From positions 1,116,001 to 1,180,000 of the forward strand of contig NZ_CP125946.1 of NCBI RefSeq assembly GCF_030064065.1: 64,000 bases of DNA, in the 5' to 3' direction. Under the pieces are notes generated by a model. That model ran no database searches. It had not been told where the DNA came from and worked only from the letters and a program-made list of their open reading frames with translations. How positions within the stretch are numbered: the stretch's first letter is position 1; every line of letters begins with the position of its first letter. Below are positions 14,402 through 22,744 of the stretch, piece by piece. The translations under genes and the position numbers were made by a program. Source of the stretch: Rothia sp. SD9660Na. Its GTDB lineage: Bacteria > Actinomycetota > Actinomycetes > Actinomycetales > Micrococcaceae.

Positions 14402-14920
14402 TCAGTCACCTGGTGAGCTCTCAGAAGCAGATTTTTCATGTAAAGGTTCTGGAAATTCTTCAAGAACCTGTAACTTTTCAAGTGTTTCTTGAACTTCAAG
14501 TACAAGGTTATGTTCTTGCTTTGAAAGATACCTAGGGCGATTTTGTGCGAAATGCTGAATAACAGACTGAGCAAAAGAAACTTCAAATTGATTGTCAGAG
14601 GATACTTTCTCGACAGCCCACTGAATATGCTGTCTGAAGTCACTACTGGCAGCTTCTTTGGCGCGAGATCTGTTCGTTGCAACCATAATTGACATCGTCC
14701 CAAGCGCTGCAATTAGGGCAGCCCAGCCACCAGTGTTCCTCAGTATTTCACCGATGACAGCCCACTGTTCGCCTGAGAGTGATTGGACGAAACCGTAGAG
14801 CGCTGAAGTTAGTTGCACAATCTTTACAATGACCCAAATAATGGCTGCAAAGGCTGCTAGAAGGAAGAGTACGGCAAAGATTTTTGCCCCGGTCGACGAA
14901 TCTTTGGGTTGTTCGGCCAT
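14402..14920 (-). CDS. Two-helix membrane protein coupled to the repressor
   Basis: A 172-residue protein starting MAEQPKDSSTGAKIFAVLFL. Hydrophobic helices at about residues 12-35 (IFAVLFLLAAFAAIIWVIV) and 59-80 (GWAALIAALGTMSIMVAT), followed by a charged cytoplasmic domain of about 90 residues with helices. The ATG 14920 is two bases after the stop of the repressor gene and has GGAGGAG upstream, so it is preferred to an in-frame codon inside the repressor gene. Co-expression with a lysogeny repressor suggests a superinfection-exclusion role; this is inference. Confidence 0.65.
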   Translation of the reverse strand: MAEQPKDSSTGAKIFAVLFLLAAFAAIIWVIVKIVQLTSALYGFVQSLSGEQWAVIGEILRNTGGWAALIAALGTMSIMVATNRSRAKEAASSDFRQHIQWAVEKVSSDNQFEVSFAQSVIQHFAQNRPRYLSKQEHNLVLEVQETLEKLQVLEEFPEPLHEKSASESSPGD

Positions 14921-14922
14921 GT

Positions 14923-15240
14923 CTACTCCTCCGGGGATGCGATGACACGCAGGCCGTCCGGGGTCCATGTGACGGTGGAGCCGGCTGGAAGTAGGTCAGG
15001 AGTGCCTGCGGAGGGCTGCGTGGCGTCGTCCTGATGGAACCATGCAAGTGGGACACCGGTAGCCTCAGCGAGCGCTTCCAGTGCTTTAGGGCGAGGATTG
15101 AGCGATCCCTTTTCCCATCGCTGAATGGTTCCAGCTGCTACTCCAAGAATTTCTGCGAGTGCACCTTGAGTTAGCCCCGCATGTTCGCGGGCTTTGCGTA
15201 GGCGATCTTGAAAGGTCCAGGTGGGGGTGCTCATAGCCAT
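14923..15240 (-). CDS. XRE-family repressor
   Basis: A 105-residue protein with a complete helix-turn-helix at residues 10-65: FQDRLRKAREHAGLTQGALA, EILGVAAGTIQRWEKGSLNP, and a short beta tail VTWTPDGLRVIASPEE. It starts at ATG 15240 (a second ATG lies at 15234). The truncated copy at 10997-11208 shares its C-terminal half. It diverges from the integrase gene region and has an inverted repeat (15323-15348) upstream that may be its operator. The element therefore carries two different repressor systems. Confidence 0.8.
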   Translation of the reverse strand: MAMSTPTWTFQDRLRKAREHAGLTQGALAEILGVAAGTIQRWEKGSLNPRPKALEALAEATGVPLAWFHQDDATQPSAGTPDLLPAGSTVTWTPDGLRVIASPEE

Positions 15241-15783
15241 AATTCTAGCCTTTCGTTTGTTTTCGAGCTATTCCCAACCTATATAAGCCTGTTTTCAATC
15301 GTTATAGTGTATGCTTGCAGTTAGAAACGTTTGTTTTACGACGTTTCTCGGGAAGTCATTCTTACCTTACGGTTCTTGAATCCCGACTCTCGGCCCTGCA
15401 ACCCGAGAGTGAACACAAGCAACCGGCCGGATAGCCCGATGGAGCTGGGCAACTGAGATAGAGCCATTACCGGCATTGGCCCACAAAGGAATCAAACACA
15501 GGATAGCTACCAGTGCTTGATGCATACGACCAGACTGCCCTGAATCTCGCACACCGAGGAAACAGGGGGTCTATTTCTCGTATCAAGAAGAGGCTATCTT
15601 GCGTCAAAACCTCGGGACTCTTTGGGGGATGGGAATCAAGAAGCTTCCCGCGCAGCGCACGACCAGCCAATTGGGGCGAAGCCCCCGTAGGACCGGGCAG
15701 CACAAAACCCCGCCTTAAAAATGTCAGTCCCTTCAGCAATCCTTTAACCACCGAACACATGTTCTAACCAACCAGGAGGCACT
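15241..15783. other. Regulatory interval between repressor and integrase
   Basis: 543 bases without a convincing gene. Seen: an inverted repeat AGAAACG (15323-15329) / CGTTTCT (15342-15348), a likely operator; a hairpin ACTCTCGG/CCGAGAGT at about 15386-15412; and GGGGCGAAGCCCC near 15672. Open frames of 61 and 84 codons here have compositions that do not look like proteins. The attachment site of the element could lie here or after the integrase, but no partner repeat is visible in the window. Confidence 0.5.
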
Positions 15784-17031
15784 ATGGCAACCAGACGCTC
15801 CAACGGCGAAGGCTCTGCACCCTACAAACGACCGGACGGCCGCTGGCAAGTCAAAATCCGAACCACCCAAACCACCACAGGCAAGCCTCACCGCAAAACT
15901 ATCTACGGAAAAACCAGAGCCGAAGCGGTCGCAAAAGCAAAAGAATACATCCGCACCCTGGAATCAGGCGTCAAAGCAGACACCACCCGAACTACCCTGC
16001 ACGAATGGTCAGAACACTGGCTCGACACCATCGCAGCCAAACGAGTGCGAGAACAAACCCTCAAAAGCTACCGCGGCTACATGGAAAGATGGGCATACCC
16101 AACCAGCACAGCGAACATGCCCCTCACCAAAATCAAGCCCCTGCACATCGAAGCCATCTACCAGCGCATGCGCGAGCACGACCTCTCAGAAAACACCGTC
16201 AACCACATGCACAAAGTCCTCTCCATCTGCTTCAAAGCAGCAGTGGACCGGGATCTGCTGGCCAAATCACCCATGGACAGAGTGCCCCTGCCCCAATTCG
16301 ACGTCTATGAACCAAAAATCGCTACTCCAGCCCAGGCTCAAACCATGGTCAAGGAACTACGCAACGACGAAGAAAACGGCCTAGCCTTCACCGTCGCCTT
16401 AGCACTGGGCCCACGCCAAGGCGAGCGCCTAGCCCTCTGCTGGGATGACATCGATCTAGTCAACGGCAAGCTGCGCATCCGCCATGGCATAATATTGCGA
16501 CCATGGAAACACGGCTGCGCTTCCGAAGGTGAGAGCCCTCGGTGCGGCCGCAAGCAGGGTTCATACTGCCCCCAGCGGTGGGGAGGCGGTTTCGTGATGG
16601 GCCCACCGAAGAATCGGGCAGGTGTTCGCGAGAATATTTTGCCTGAGCCCCTTATTCAGATGTTCAAAGAGCATAAGGTTAGGCAGCGTAGGCGTCAGCT
16701 TGAAGCAGGGCGCGAATGGGTTGGCGCTGTCGACGCTGAGGGTAAGAGCTGGGATTTAGTCTTTACCGACCGGCGCGGCCGTCTGGTGCGCCCAAACGAT
16801 GATTGGAGGGCATGGCGGGCTTTCACCTCAAAGCATGGGCTTGAGGGCATGCGCGTGCATGATGCTAGGCATACTGCTGCGACTCTACTGCTAGCCATGG
16901 GCGTAGCGCCTCAAGTCACCATGGATATTCTTGGTTGGTCATCCCCTGAGATGCTCAGGAGGTACCAGCATGTGCTCGACGATATGCGGACTGATGCAGC
17001 TGAGAAGGTCTCAACAGCCCTTTTTGGATAA
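15784..17031 (+). CDS. Tyrosine-type phage integrase
   Basis: A 415-residue site-specific recombinase. Residues 1-60 are the arm-type DNA-binding domain (RSNGEGSAPYKRPDGRWQVK), 70-165 the core-binding SAM-like domain (TLHEWSEHWLDTIAAKRVRE), and 180-415 the catalytic domain with Arg in ALGPRQGERLAL (about residue 205), HDARHTAATLLLAMG (about 358-372) and the nucleophile Tyr in RRYQHVLDDM (about 392). All catalytic residues are present. AGGAGG stands just before the ATG. It integrates and, with an excisionase, excises the element; it is the last gene of the element. Confidence 0.92.
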   Translation: MATRRSNGEGSAPYKRPDGRWQVKIRTTQTTTGKPHRKTIYGKTRAEAVAKAKEYIRTLESGVKADTTRTTLHEWSEHWLDTIAAKRVREQTLKSYRGYMERWAYPTSTANMPLTKIKPLHIEAIYQRMREHDLSENTVNHMHKVLSICFKAAVDRDLLAKSPMDRVPLPQFDVYEPKIATPAQAQTMVKELRNDEENGLAFTVALALGPRQGERLALCWDDIDLVNGKLRIRHGIILRPWKHGCASEGESPRCGRKQGSYCPQRWGGGFVMGPPKNRAGVRENILPEPLIQMFKEHKVRQRRRQLEAGREWVGAVDAEGKSWDLVFTDRRGRLVRPNDDWRAWRAFTSKHGLEGMRVHDARHTAATLLLAMGVAPQVTMDILGWSSPEMLRRYQHVLDDMRTDAAEKVSTALFG

Positions 17032-17152
17032 AGGGGTTCGAAATGGGGTTCAGTTTGCCTATGAATGAGGTGATTTGGCTTGTGAGAGCGCTATTTACCC
17101 AGTTGTGTATGAGGATTGGGACTTCTAAATGCCCTAGTCAGAGCTGGAAAAT

Positions 17153-17200
17153 GGCCCCTTGTTGAACCCCTTTCTGCGGGAATGGCGAGGGGCCGTTTTT
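17153..17200 (+). terminator. Terminator near the right end of the element
   Basis: GGCCCCT (17153-17159) pairs with AGGGGCC (17188-17194) and is followed by GTTTTT. The loop is long (28 bases), so efficiency is uncertain. Confidence 0.55.
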
Positions 17201-17221
17201 ATAAAAGGAGTAGCAGGGGGC

Positions 17222-17701
17222 TTAGCCCCACCACCTTCTCCACACCGTTTTGTCGGGGTAGGCGCGGCGGACGTCCGCCAGGGCCTTCATGCGGGCGCGG
17301 CTAGGGCCGTCCCACAGAAGCCATTTCACAAATTCAAGGTCGAGCTTCTCGGGGCAGCCCTCGGTCATATCAGGCCGATTGGTGCCGCGGTAGGTGATCC
17401 AGTGGCGTCCTACCCTCCACAGACGCACCAGGCGGGGCGCTAACAGCACATAGATACGGTCAGCCTCAGCTAGCCGCCGTTCAAAATGCACATCGGAATA
17501 GCCGCCCTCAATCACCCAGGACTCATTTTCCTCCAGAAACTCGCCCACAAGAGTGCGTTCGTCCGTAAGGTCCCGCTCGACCCACCCCGGCAACCAGTGA
17601 ACAGTATCAAGATGCAACAGCGGTACCCCGTACCCGGCAGCCAACCGTCGCGCCCAGGTGGACTTACCGGCGCCGCTCAAACCCAGAACAAGAATCTTCA
17701 T
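17222..17701 (-). CDS. P-loop nucleotide kinase, FlaR-like
   Basis: A 159-residue protein beginning MKILVLGLSGAGKSTWARRL with Walker A GLSGAGKST at residues 7-15, then LHLDTVHWLPGW (about 29-40), the signature of small adenylate-kinase-like proteins annotated as DNA topology modulation protein FlaR. ATG 17701 is chosen because the P-loop then sits at the usual distance from the start; an ATG ten codons earlier is possible. The true substrate of this family is poorly known. It diverges from the acetyltransferase operon across a long palindrome. Confidence 0.75.
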   Translation of the reverse strand: MKILVLGLSGAGKSTWARRLAAGYGVPLLHLDTVHWLPGWVERDLTDERTLVGEFLEENESWVIEGGYSDVHFERRLAEADRIYVLLAPRLVRLWRVGRHWITYRGTNRPDMTEGCPEKLDLEFVKWLLWDGPSRARMKALADVRRAYPDKTVWRRWWG

Positions 17702-17727
17702 ACCTCCAGCATAAACACCGACCCCCC

Positions 17728-17779
17728 GCATTTATTCTGAAAAAGCCGCAACTAGTTGCGGGTAAAACAGAATAAATGC
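17728..17779. repeat. 52-base nested palindrome between divergent genes
   Basis: Outer arms GCATTTATTCTG (17728-17739) and CAGAATAAATGC (17768-17779) are exact complements. Inside lies the 16-base perfect palindrome CCGCAACTAGTTGCGG (17746-17761). It lies in the upstream region of both divergent genes, so a terminator role is unlikely for either; operator or small mobile element are alternatives. Confidence 0.7.
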
Positions 17780-17896
17780 AGGGTGAAACCCGCGCACCCC
17801 ACCAGCCCACCCCGAAAGGCAAAGCGGCCACCGGCGTCCGCGCCCCCGCTAAAGCGAGTACCCTAGATACAGACCCCACCGAGCAGAAAGAGAACC

Positions 17897-18727
17897 ATGC
17901 CCGCGCCTATCACCAGCTACCAGCAGGCCGAGAAGATTCTGGCTGCGCAGCTGTCCATTGACCTGTGCCTGCCCGAGCAGGCTATTGATATAGCGCAGCA
18001 GCACGGCTCAACCCACCTTTCGGCGCGGCGAATTCCCCTCGACGAGATGCACCCGGCCCGCCGCCGCTACCGCGACCACTGGGAGCTACGCCTGATTAAC
18101 TACCGCGGGCTCACCGTCATCTGTGCCCAGCACCCGCGCGTGCGTGAGGCCGCCGATAACCTGCTAGCTGGCGATAACGGGAACTGGGTGGGGGACTACT
18201 CCGAGCTGCGCAAACTCAACGACTACCTCACCCCCTACGCCCTGCAGATGAGCGGCACCTCCCTCTTTTTCACCCCCGGCAGGGATTTCTTTACCCGGGG
18301 TGCGGACGTCCGCCCCGGCTTCCCCGCCGAGGGCTACACGGTGCGGTGGCTGGAACCAACTGAACTGGAGCAGTATCGCGGCAACCCCGACTTCGAGAAC
18401 GCACTCGGCTTTAAAGAGCTGCGCCCCGATGTGCAGGTGCTTGGTGCCTATACCGAGGGGGAGCTGGTAGCCTTAGCTGGTGCTAGTGAAGACTCCGACT
18501 GGTGCCGCCAGATTGGTATTGATGTGTTGCCCGGCCACCGCAGTAGGGGGCTGGCGTCTTACCTGGTCAAGGAGCTGTCGCAGGCTATTCTCACCGAGGG
18601 CTTCGTGCCCTTCTACGGCACCAGCCCTTCGCACATCATCAGCCAGCAAGTTGCGCTAAATGCGGGCCTGCGCCCGGCCTGGTGGGAGTTTGTCTCTACC
18701 AGCTTGAACGAAATTTCGGTGGACTAA
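17897..18727 (+). CDS. GNAT-family acetyltransferase
   Basis: A 276-residue protein. The C-terminal half has the GNAT fold with the acetyl-CoA loop in IGIDVLPGHRSRGLASYLVK (about residues 212-231) and the final strand region FYGTSPSHIISQQVALNAGL (about 238-257). The N-terminal 110 residues resemble the extra domain found in larger GNAT proteins. Substrate unknown. The stop overlaps the start of the lipoate-ligase-like gene (TAATG), so the genes are co-translated. The ATG follows AGAAAGAGAA. Confidence 0.75.
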   Translation: MPAPITSYQQAEKILAAQLSIDLCLPEQAIDIAQQHGSTHLSARRIPLDEMHPARRRYRDHWELRLINYRGLTVICAQHPRVREAADNLLAGDNGNWVGDYSELRKLNDYLTPYALQMSGTSLFFTPGRDFFTRGADVRPGFPAEGYTVRWLEPTELEQYRGNPDFENALGFKELRPDVQVLGAYTEGELVALAGASEDSDWCRQIGIDVLPGHRSRGLASYLVKELSQAILTEGFVPFYGTSPSHIISQQVALNAGLRPAWWEFVSTSLNEISVD

Positions 18728-19416
18728 TGCTGCACCTTGACCGCGTTGACCCCGCCACCAGCGGAACCATGGCCGAGATGGTTGATTCAGCCATGGCGAC
18801 CGTCCGCGCAGTGGGCAGGGGGGCGGCCCCCAGCACCTTGCGTCTCTATCGGCCCAAGCCAACGGTGGCTTTTGGGCGCAGGGACGAGCTCAACCCCCGG
18901 TTTGCGCAGGCCCGCACGGCTGCGTTAGACCGCGGGTTTGAACCCCTGGTGCGTACCGTGGGCGGGCACGCCGCCGCCTATCACTCGGGCTGCCTGGTGG
19001 TGGATCATTTCCAGAAAGCGTCGGACGCTGTCAGCGGCAATCACGAGCGCTACGGCATCTTCGGGGCCATGTTCGCAGAGGCCCTCACCAGCCTGGGCAT
19101 TCCTGCCGGGGTGGGGGAGCTGCCCGGTGAGTATTGCCCCGGTGAGTATTCGGTCTGGGGCCAGTTACCCGGCGGCCAGCGGGTCAAGCTCATAGGCACG
19201 GCCCAGCGGGTTGTTGCCGGAGCCTGGTGGTTCTCGTCGGGCATTGTGGTCACAGGGGCCGATAGCCTACGCGAGGTAACAACGGACGTTTACCAGGCCC
19301 TCGGCCTACCCCTGGAACCCGCAACAGTGGGCGCAGCAGCCGACATCGAACCCCTCATCACCGTCGACGACCTTGAAGACGCCGTCATCGAAGCTTACGA
19401 AAGCGAGGGGTTCTAG
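18727..19416 (+). CDS. Lipoate-protein ligase A family protein
   Basis: A 229-residue protein of the BPL/LplA/LipB fold: LRLYRPKPTVAFGRRDELNP (about residues 38-57), RTVGGHAAAYHSGCLVVD (about 76-93), and VKLIGTAQRVVAGAWWFSSG (about 155-174) holding the invariant Lys of the ligase. Family members attach lipoate or octanoate to lipoyl domains. Here it sits between an acetyltransferase and a SRAP gene, overlapping both by the TAATG and TAGTG signals, so the actual acyl substrate is uncertain. Confidence 0.75.
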   Translation: MLHLDRVDPATSGTMAEMVDSAMATVRAVGRGAAPSTLRLYRPKPTVAFGRRDELNPRFAQARTAALDRGFEPLVRTVGGHAAAYHSGCLVVDHFQKASDAVSGNHERYGIFGAMFAEALTSLGIPAGVGELPGEYCPGEYSVWGQLPGGQRVKLIGTAQRVVAGAWWFSSGIVVTGADSLREVTTDVYQALGLPLEPATVGAAADIEPLITVDDLEDAVIEAYESEGF

Positions 19417-20399
19417 TGTGCGGACGCTACGCCCTTGAACTAGCCCAGGAACACCCCCAGTACATGGCTGGGGTCGAATTCGCCGACCCCATTACCAACT
19501 ACAACGTGGCACCCACCAGCACGGTCCCCATCCTGGTTGATCGGCTAGCGGCACCCACCGAGCAGGTCACAGGTGCGGACGCACCAGCCCGCGCGGGTGC
19601 GTCCGCCCACTCTGACGGCGGGCAGGGGAACTCCCCGGTTTTCACCCGAGAATTGCACTCGGCCCGCTGGGGCCTGCTGCCGGGCTGGGCGAAGGACCCC
19701 GCCTTCTCATCGCGGGCCTTCAACGCCCGCAGTGAGACGATCTTTGAAAAGCCCACCTTCCGCGAAGCCGCTGTTTCGGGGCACTGCGCTGTGCCCGTGA
19801 GCGGCTACTACGAATGGAAAACCGAAACTACCGCTGCGGGTAAACAGGTCAAGACTCCCTACTTTGTGCACCGCCCCGATGGTCGCCCCATCTACTTCGC
19901 TGGCTTGTACGAGTGGTGGAAGATTCCCGCAGAATTCGCCGGGCCAGATGGGTCTTTCGCGGGCAACCAGGGGGAGTGGCTGCTCTCCTGCTCGATCGTG
20001 ACCATGGATTCGCCCGGCAACGGCGAGTTCGAACCCGGAATCATGGCTGACCTGGGCGGCGACCCCGGCTACACAAATGAGATTGAACGGCAACTGGGCC
20101 AGCTACACAACCGCCTGCCCATACCTCTTCACGTGGCAAGTGATACTGAAATAAACGAGTCAGATAGCCTCACCACCTGGCTGCGGTCCGGCCGCCCAGC
20201 CGGTTCCACTAAACCCAACACCGAGCAGAAACGGGCCTACCGCACCCAGGCGCAGGCGTCCTTGCAACTCATCCGCGAGCAGGCCTTCGCTGAAACCGCA
20301 GGCTGGGCCCTGCGCGAGGTGAGTAAGGACGTCGGCAACGTACGCAACAACGCCCCCTACCTGCTGGAGCCGGTCGAAGATTTGCTCAGTGGGTTGTGA
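19416..20399 (+). CDS. SRAP (HMCES/YedK) abasic-site shielding protein
   Basis: A 327-residue protein. It starts at GTG 19416 giving MCGRYALELA: the second residue Cys becomes the catalytic N-terminus that forms a thiazolidine link with abasic sites in single-stranded DNA. Further SRAP motifs: NYNVAPTSTVP (about 28-38), ARWGLLPGWAKD (about 82-93), FNARSETIFEKPTFR (about 100-114), RCxxP-type HCAVPVSGYYEW (about 121-132). An unusual Ala/Gly-rich linker at about residues 50-72 is encoded by a GC-rich inverted repeat (19575-19606). It protects replication forks at abasic sites. Confidence 0.88.
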   Translation: MCGRYALELAQEHPQYMAGVEFADPITNYNVAPTSTVPILVDRLAAPTEQVTGADAPARAGASAHSDGGQGNSPVFTRELHSARWGLLPGWAKDPAFSSRAFNARSETIFEKPTFREAAVSGHCAVPVSGYYEWKTETTAAGKQVKTPYFVHRPDGRPIYFAGLYEWWKIPAEFAGPDGSFAGNQGEWLLSCSIVTMDSPGNGEFEPGIMADLGGDPGYTNEIERQLGQLHNRLPIPLHVASDTEINESDSLTTWLRSGRPAGSTKPNTEQKRAYRTQAQASLQLIREQAFAETAGWALREVSKDVGNVRNNAPYLLEPVEDLLSGL

Positions 20400-20439
20400 A
20401 AAGCCTGCTTCACCTAGAGCTTCTAGATTCGAAACAGCC

Positions 20440-20475
20440 GAGCCCCACCCCCGCTGCTGGTGAGGGGTAGGGCTC
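20440..20475. terminator. Bidirectional terminator between convergent genes
   Basis: GAGCCCcACCCC pairs with GGGGTaGGGCTC (one mismatch) around a 12-base loop. It serves the SRAP gene from the left and the GNAT gene at 20501 from the right. Confidence 0.7.
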
Positions 20476-20500
20476 AACTGTTTACTAGTGTACCGCTTGT

Positions 20501-21007
20501 CTAGAGAATATCGTCGTCTTCGGGGAACCAGCGGTTGAAATCCAGGGTCAGGTAGAGGGCTAGAGCGGCGGCGTTGTTCTCGCTGATGCGTACTGAAACC
20601 TGCTCGTAGCCGTCCTCGAACATCTGGTCGATGCTGCGGCGAATCAGCTGTTCTGCCAGGCCCTCGCGGCGGCGGGAGGCTGCGGTGAAGAGCTCATAGA
20701 TGGTGGGGATGCCCTTGGGCTCGGTGACCACGCGGTGCTTGAGACAAAGGGACGCAGCGATAATGCGGTCGTGATCATCAACCACCACGGGGGACGCCTC
20801 GGCGTAGAACTCGCCGTGCTCACCCTTGAGAATGCGCTCCATCTCGGCGGTGGCGTCGGCCTGGGAGGCGAAGCGTTCGTCGTCGTAGGAGGCGAAGTAA
20901 AGCCGGGCCAGCGCTTCGGCGTCGTCGAGCTGTGCGGGGCGGGTGCTGACGGTCATGGGCTTGCGCGCCTTTGAAGTCTGCGAGATCAGAGTAATCAAGC
21001 CGCTCAT
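20501..21007 (-). CDS. GNAT-family acetyltransferase
   Basis: A 168-residue protein. The fold is clear from TRPAQLDDAEALARLYFASY (about residues 22-41), the CoA loop ELFTAASRRREGLAEQLIRR (about 103-122) and ISENNAAALALYLTLDFNRW (about 139-158), the usual C-terminal NxxAxxLYxxxGF-like motif. ATG 21007 is chosen because AAGGAGG lies 7 bases upstream; a later ATG at 20956 has no such site. Substrate unknown. Confidence 0.8.
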   Translation of the reverse strand: MSGLITLISQTSKARKPMTVSTRPAQLDDAEALARLYFASYDDERFASQADATAEMERILKGEHGEFYAEASPVVVDDHDRIIAASLCLKHRVVTEPKGIPTIYELFTAASRRREGLAEQLIRRSIDQMFEDGYEQVSVRISENNAAALALYLTLDFNRWFPEDDDIL

Positions 21008-21190
21008 GGTTGGCCTCCTTGTGGGTCGGGTATTGATTTACACTGTGATGTATAGAATACTCTGTTGGCTGATGATTGCCTACGGTTTTACCGATTATTC
21101 ACCTTGTCAACGGAATATCGCGTCATAGAAAGTCTAGTTGACCGCCCCGGCGGGGCGAAACTAGGTGCTGTAACAGAAAGGACGGCCGGG

Positions 21191-22039
21191 GTGAAGTTTG
21201 CGCAGGTCAGGCGAGCTGGTAAGGCTCGCGCGGTGGTTGAAAGCGGCGGACGCTGGTACGAGCTAGGCCGGCCCCTGCACAAGTTTGTAGGGTCGAGTGA
21301 TTTAGGGTCGATGAGCCCTGCTGAACTGGGAGCTAGGCCGGTTGAGGTGAGCCCTGAAGAGTTCATTGCCCCGCTGAACAAGGTGCAACGGGTGTTGTGT
21401 GTGGGGCTGAACTTTACGGACCACGCCGCAGAATTGGGGGCTGAGCTGCCCACCTATCCCACCATCTTCACCAAGTTCGGCAACGCCCTCGTCGGGCCGG
21501 GCGAGGCGATTGAACTGCCTGCTGAGAGTACCAAAATCGACTGGGAGGTCGAGCTCTGCGCGGTGGTAGGGCGCCGCGGCCGCCACATCGCCGAAGATCA
21601 GGTGGACGACTACCTGCTGGGCTACACCGTGCTTAACGACGTCTCTGTGCGCGACTGGCAGGGGCGTACGTCCGAATGGTTCCAGGGCAAAAACTGGGAC
21701 CGTATGACTCCCTTCGGCCCGGTCATCGTCAGCCCCGACGAACTCGACATCGCGGGCGGCCTAGCCATGACCTGTACCGTCGACGGCGAAGCACGCCAGC
21801 AGGGTACCACCGCCAATATGGTCTTCACCCCGGCTCAGGTGGTTAGCTATATTTCTACTTTTATGACCTTGGAGCCGGGGGATTTGGTTGCCCTGGGCAC
21901 TCCTGCCGGGGTGGGTCTTTCCCTTTGCCCCCGGCAGTGGCTGGCTGATGGCCAGGTGGTGGTGACCGCTATTGAGGGTATTGGTAGTTTGACCAATGTC
22001 TGCCGTCTGGCTACTTCTCTTGAGCGGGCTGACCTGTGA
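21191..22039 (+). CDS. Fumarylacetoacetate hydrolase family protein
   Basis: A 282-residue protein starting at GTG 21191, VKFAQVRRAGKARAVVESGG. It has the FAH metal-binding core: CVGLNFTDHAAELG (about residues 69-82), IFTKFGNALVGPGEAI (about 91-106), DWEVELCAVVGR (about 118-129, with the E-x-E ligand pair) and YTVLNDVSVRDWQ (about 146-158). Members hydrolyse acylpyruvates or act on oxaloacetate. The gene stands alone and convergent to the metal-binding operon, with a terminator between. GAAAGGA lies 8 bases before the GTG. Confidence 0.85.
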   Translation: MKFAQVRRAGKARAVVESGGRWYELGRPLHKFVGSSDLGSMSPAELGARPVEVSPEEFIAPLNKVQRVLCVGLNFTDHAAELGAELPTYPTIFTKFGNALVGPGEAIELPAESTKIDWEVELCAVVGRRGRHIAEDQVDDYLLGYTVLNDVSVRDWQGRTSEWFQGKNWDRMTPFGPVIVSPDELDIAGGLAMTCTVDGEARQQGTTANMVFTPAQVVSYISTFMTLEPGDLVALGTPAGVGLSLCPRQWLADGQVVVTAIEGIGSLTNVCRLATSLERADL

Positions 22040-22053
22040 GGACGGGGTGAAAA

Positions 22054-22094
22054 AGGTTCCCTAGGTTCACAGGGAGTGTGAGTCTAGGGAACCT
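22054..22094. terminator. Bidirectional terminator
   Basis: AGGTTCCCTAG (22054-22064) and CTAGGGAACCT (22084-22094) are perfect 11-base arms between the convergent FAH-family and Cys-rich genes. Confidence 0.8.
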
Positions 22095-22115
22095 CTTGCT
22101 GGGTGACCTATTTAT

Positions 22116-22439
22116 TTAGGCGGCGTGCTGGCAGGTGGCGCAGCTGCAGTTGGTGCAGGCGCAGTTGGCGCAGGAGTCGGAACAATCAGCGCAGGCGCAG
22201 ACGTCGTGGTTGCAGGTTGCGCAGGTGCAGTCGGTGCAGGTGCAGGTTGCGCAGATGTCTGAGCAGTCCTGGCACTGGCAGGTGTTGCATTCGTCGTAGT
22301 GGCCGTTGTGTTCGCGGTGGGCGTGGCCGTCGTGTAGGTAGTCCACGTGGTCCAGGTGGATGATGGCCTGGTGGCCGCAGTCGGGGCCGTGGGTGTGGGT
22401 GTGGGCTTCTGATTCGCGGTGCAGGGTTGCGGTGGTCAT
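22116..22439 (-). CDS. Cys/His-rich metallothionein-like metal-binding protein
   Basis: A 107-residue protein of two parts. Residues 1-50 are His-rich (AHTHTHGPDCGHQAIIHLDH, VDYLHDGHAHREHNGHYDEC), a motif set I associate with small actinobacterial zinc-related proteins. Residues 50-105 contain about 20 Cys in CxC, CxxC and CxxxC spacing with TC/DC/NC steps (CNTCQCQDCSDICATCTCTD, CANCACTNCSCATC), like a metallothionein. The two domains fused in one chain are unusual. The gene directly follows an ArsR regulator gene, so expression is probably induced by a metal such as Zn, Cd or Cu. Which metal cannot be read from the sequence. Confidence 0.8.
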   Translation of the reverse strand: MTTATLHRESEAHTHTHGPDCGHQAIIHLDHVDYLHDGHAHREHNGHYDECNTCQCQDCSDICATCTCTDCTCATCNHDVCACADCSDSCANCACTNCSCATCQHAA

Positions 22440-22444
22440 GGTTT

Positions 22445-22744
22445 TTACTCCTTGGTATGTTGGTAGACGTCCTTGACGATGTGGCTGATGTGGTCATCGG
22501 CTAGGGCGTAGTAGGTTTTTCGCCCTTCTTGCCTGCTGGTGATGACGCTGGCCTCTCGTAGGATTTTGAGATGGTGGGAGACTAGGGGCTGTGAGACTCC
22601 CATGCAGGTGTGGATCTCGCTGACGGTGTGGGGTTCGTCCATGATGTGGCGGACGATGGCCAGCCGTAGCGGGTGGGCTAGGGCTGAGAAGAGGGCTACT
22701 GAGGGCTCTAGATCTTCTGCCCAGGGAATCTCACCGTTATTCAT
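22445..22744 (-). CDS. ArsR/SmtB-family metal-responsive repressor
   Basis: A 99-residue winged-helix protein: SALAHPLRLAIVRHIMDEPH (about residues 20-39), SEIHTCMGVSQPLVSHHLKI (about 42-61) is the recognition helix region, and SRQEGRKTYYALADDHISHI (about 69-88) holds the wing and C-terminal helix. Possible metal ligands are Cys47 near the recognition helix and the His/Asp residues DDHISH of the last helix, as in alpha5-site sensors such as SmtB and CzrA. It represses its own operon in this family. A palindrome overlaps its start codon. Confidence 0.88.
   Translation of the reverse strand: MNNGEIPWAEDLEPSVALFSALAHPLRLAIVRHIMDEPHTVSEIHTCMGVSQPLVSHHLKILREASVITSRQEGRKTYYALADDHISHIVKDVYQHTKE

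Noticed and set aside
15366-15395. GGTTCTTGAATCCCG looks like a tRNA T-arm and could mark an attachment site.
   Set aside because: The T-loop is not standard, no acceptor stem or other arms are found, and no partner repeat is in the window.
15367-15767. Open frames on both strands between repressor and integrase (61 and 84-97 codons).
   Set aside because: They overlap each other antisense, lack ribosome sites and have low-complexity composition; regulatory DNA is the better reading.
17030-17060. GGGGTTCGAAATGGGG resembles a tRNA T-loop after the integrase.
   Set aside because: The flanking bases cannot pair as a T-stem and no cloverleaf can be drawn.
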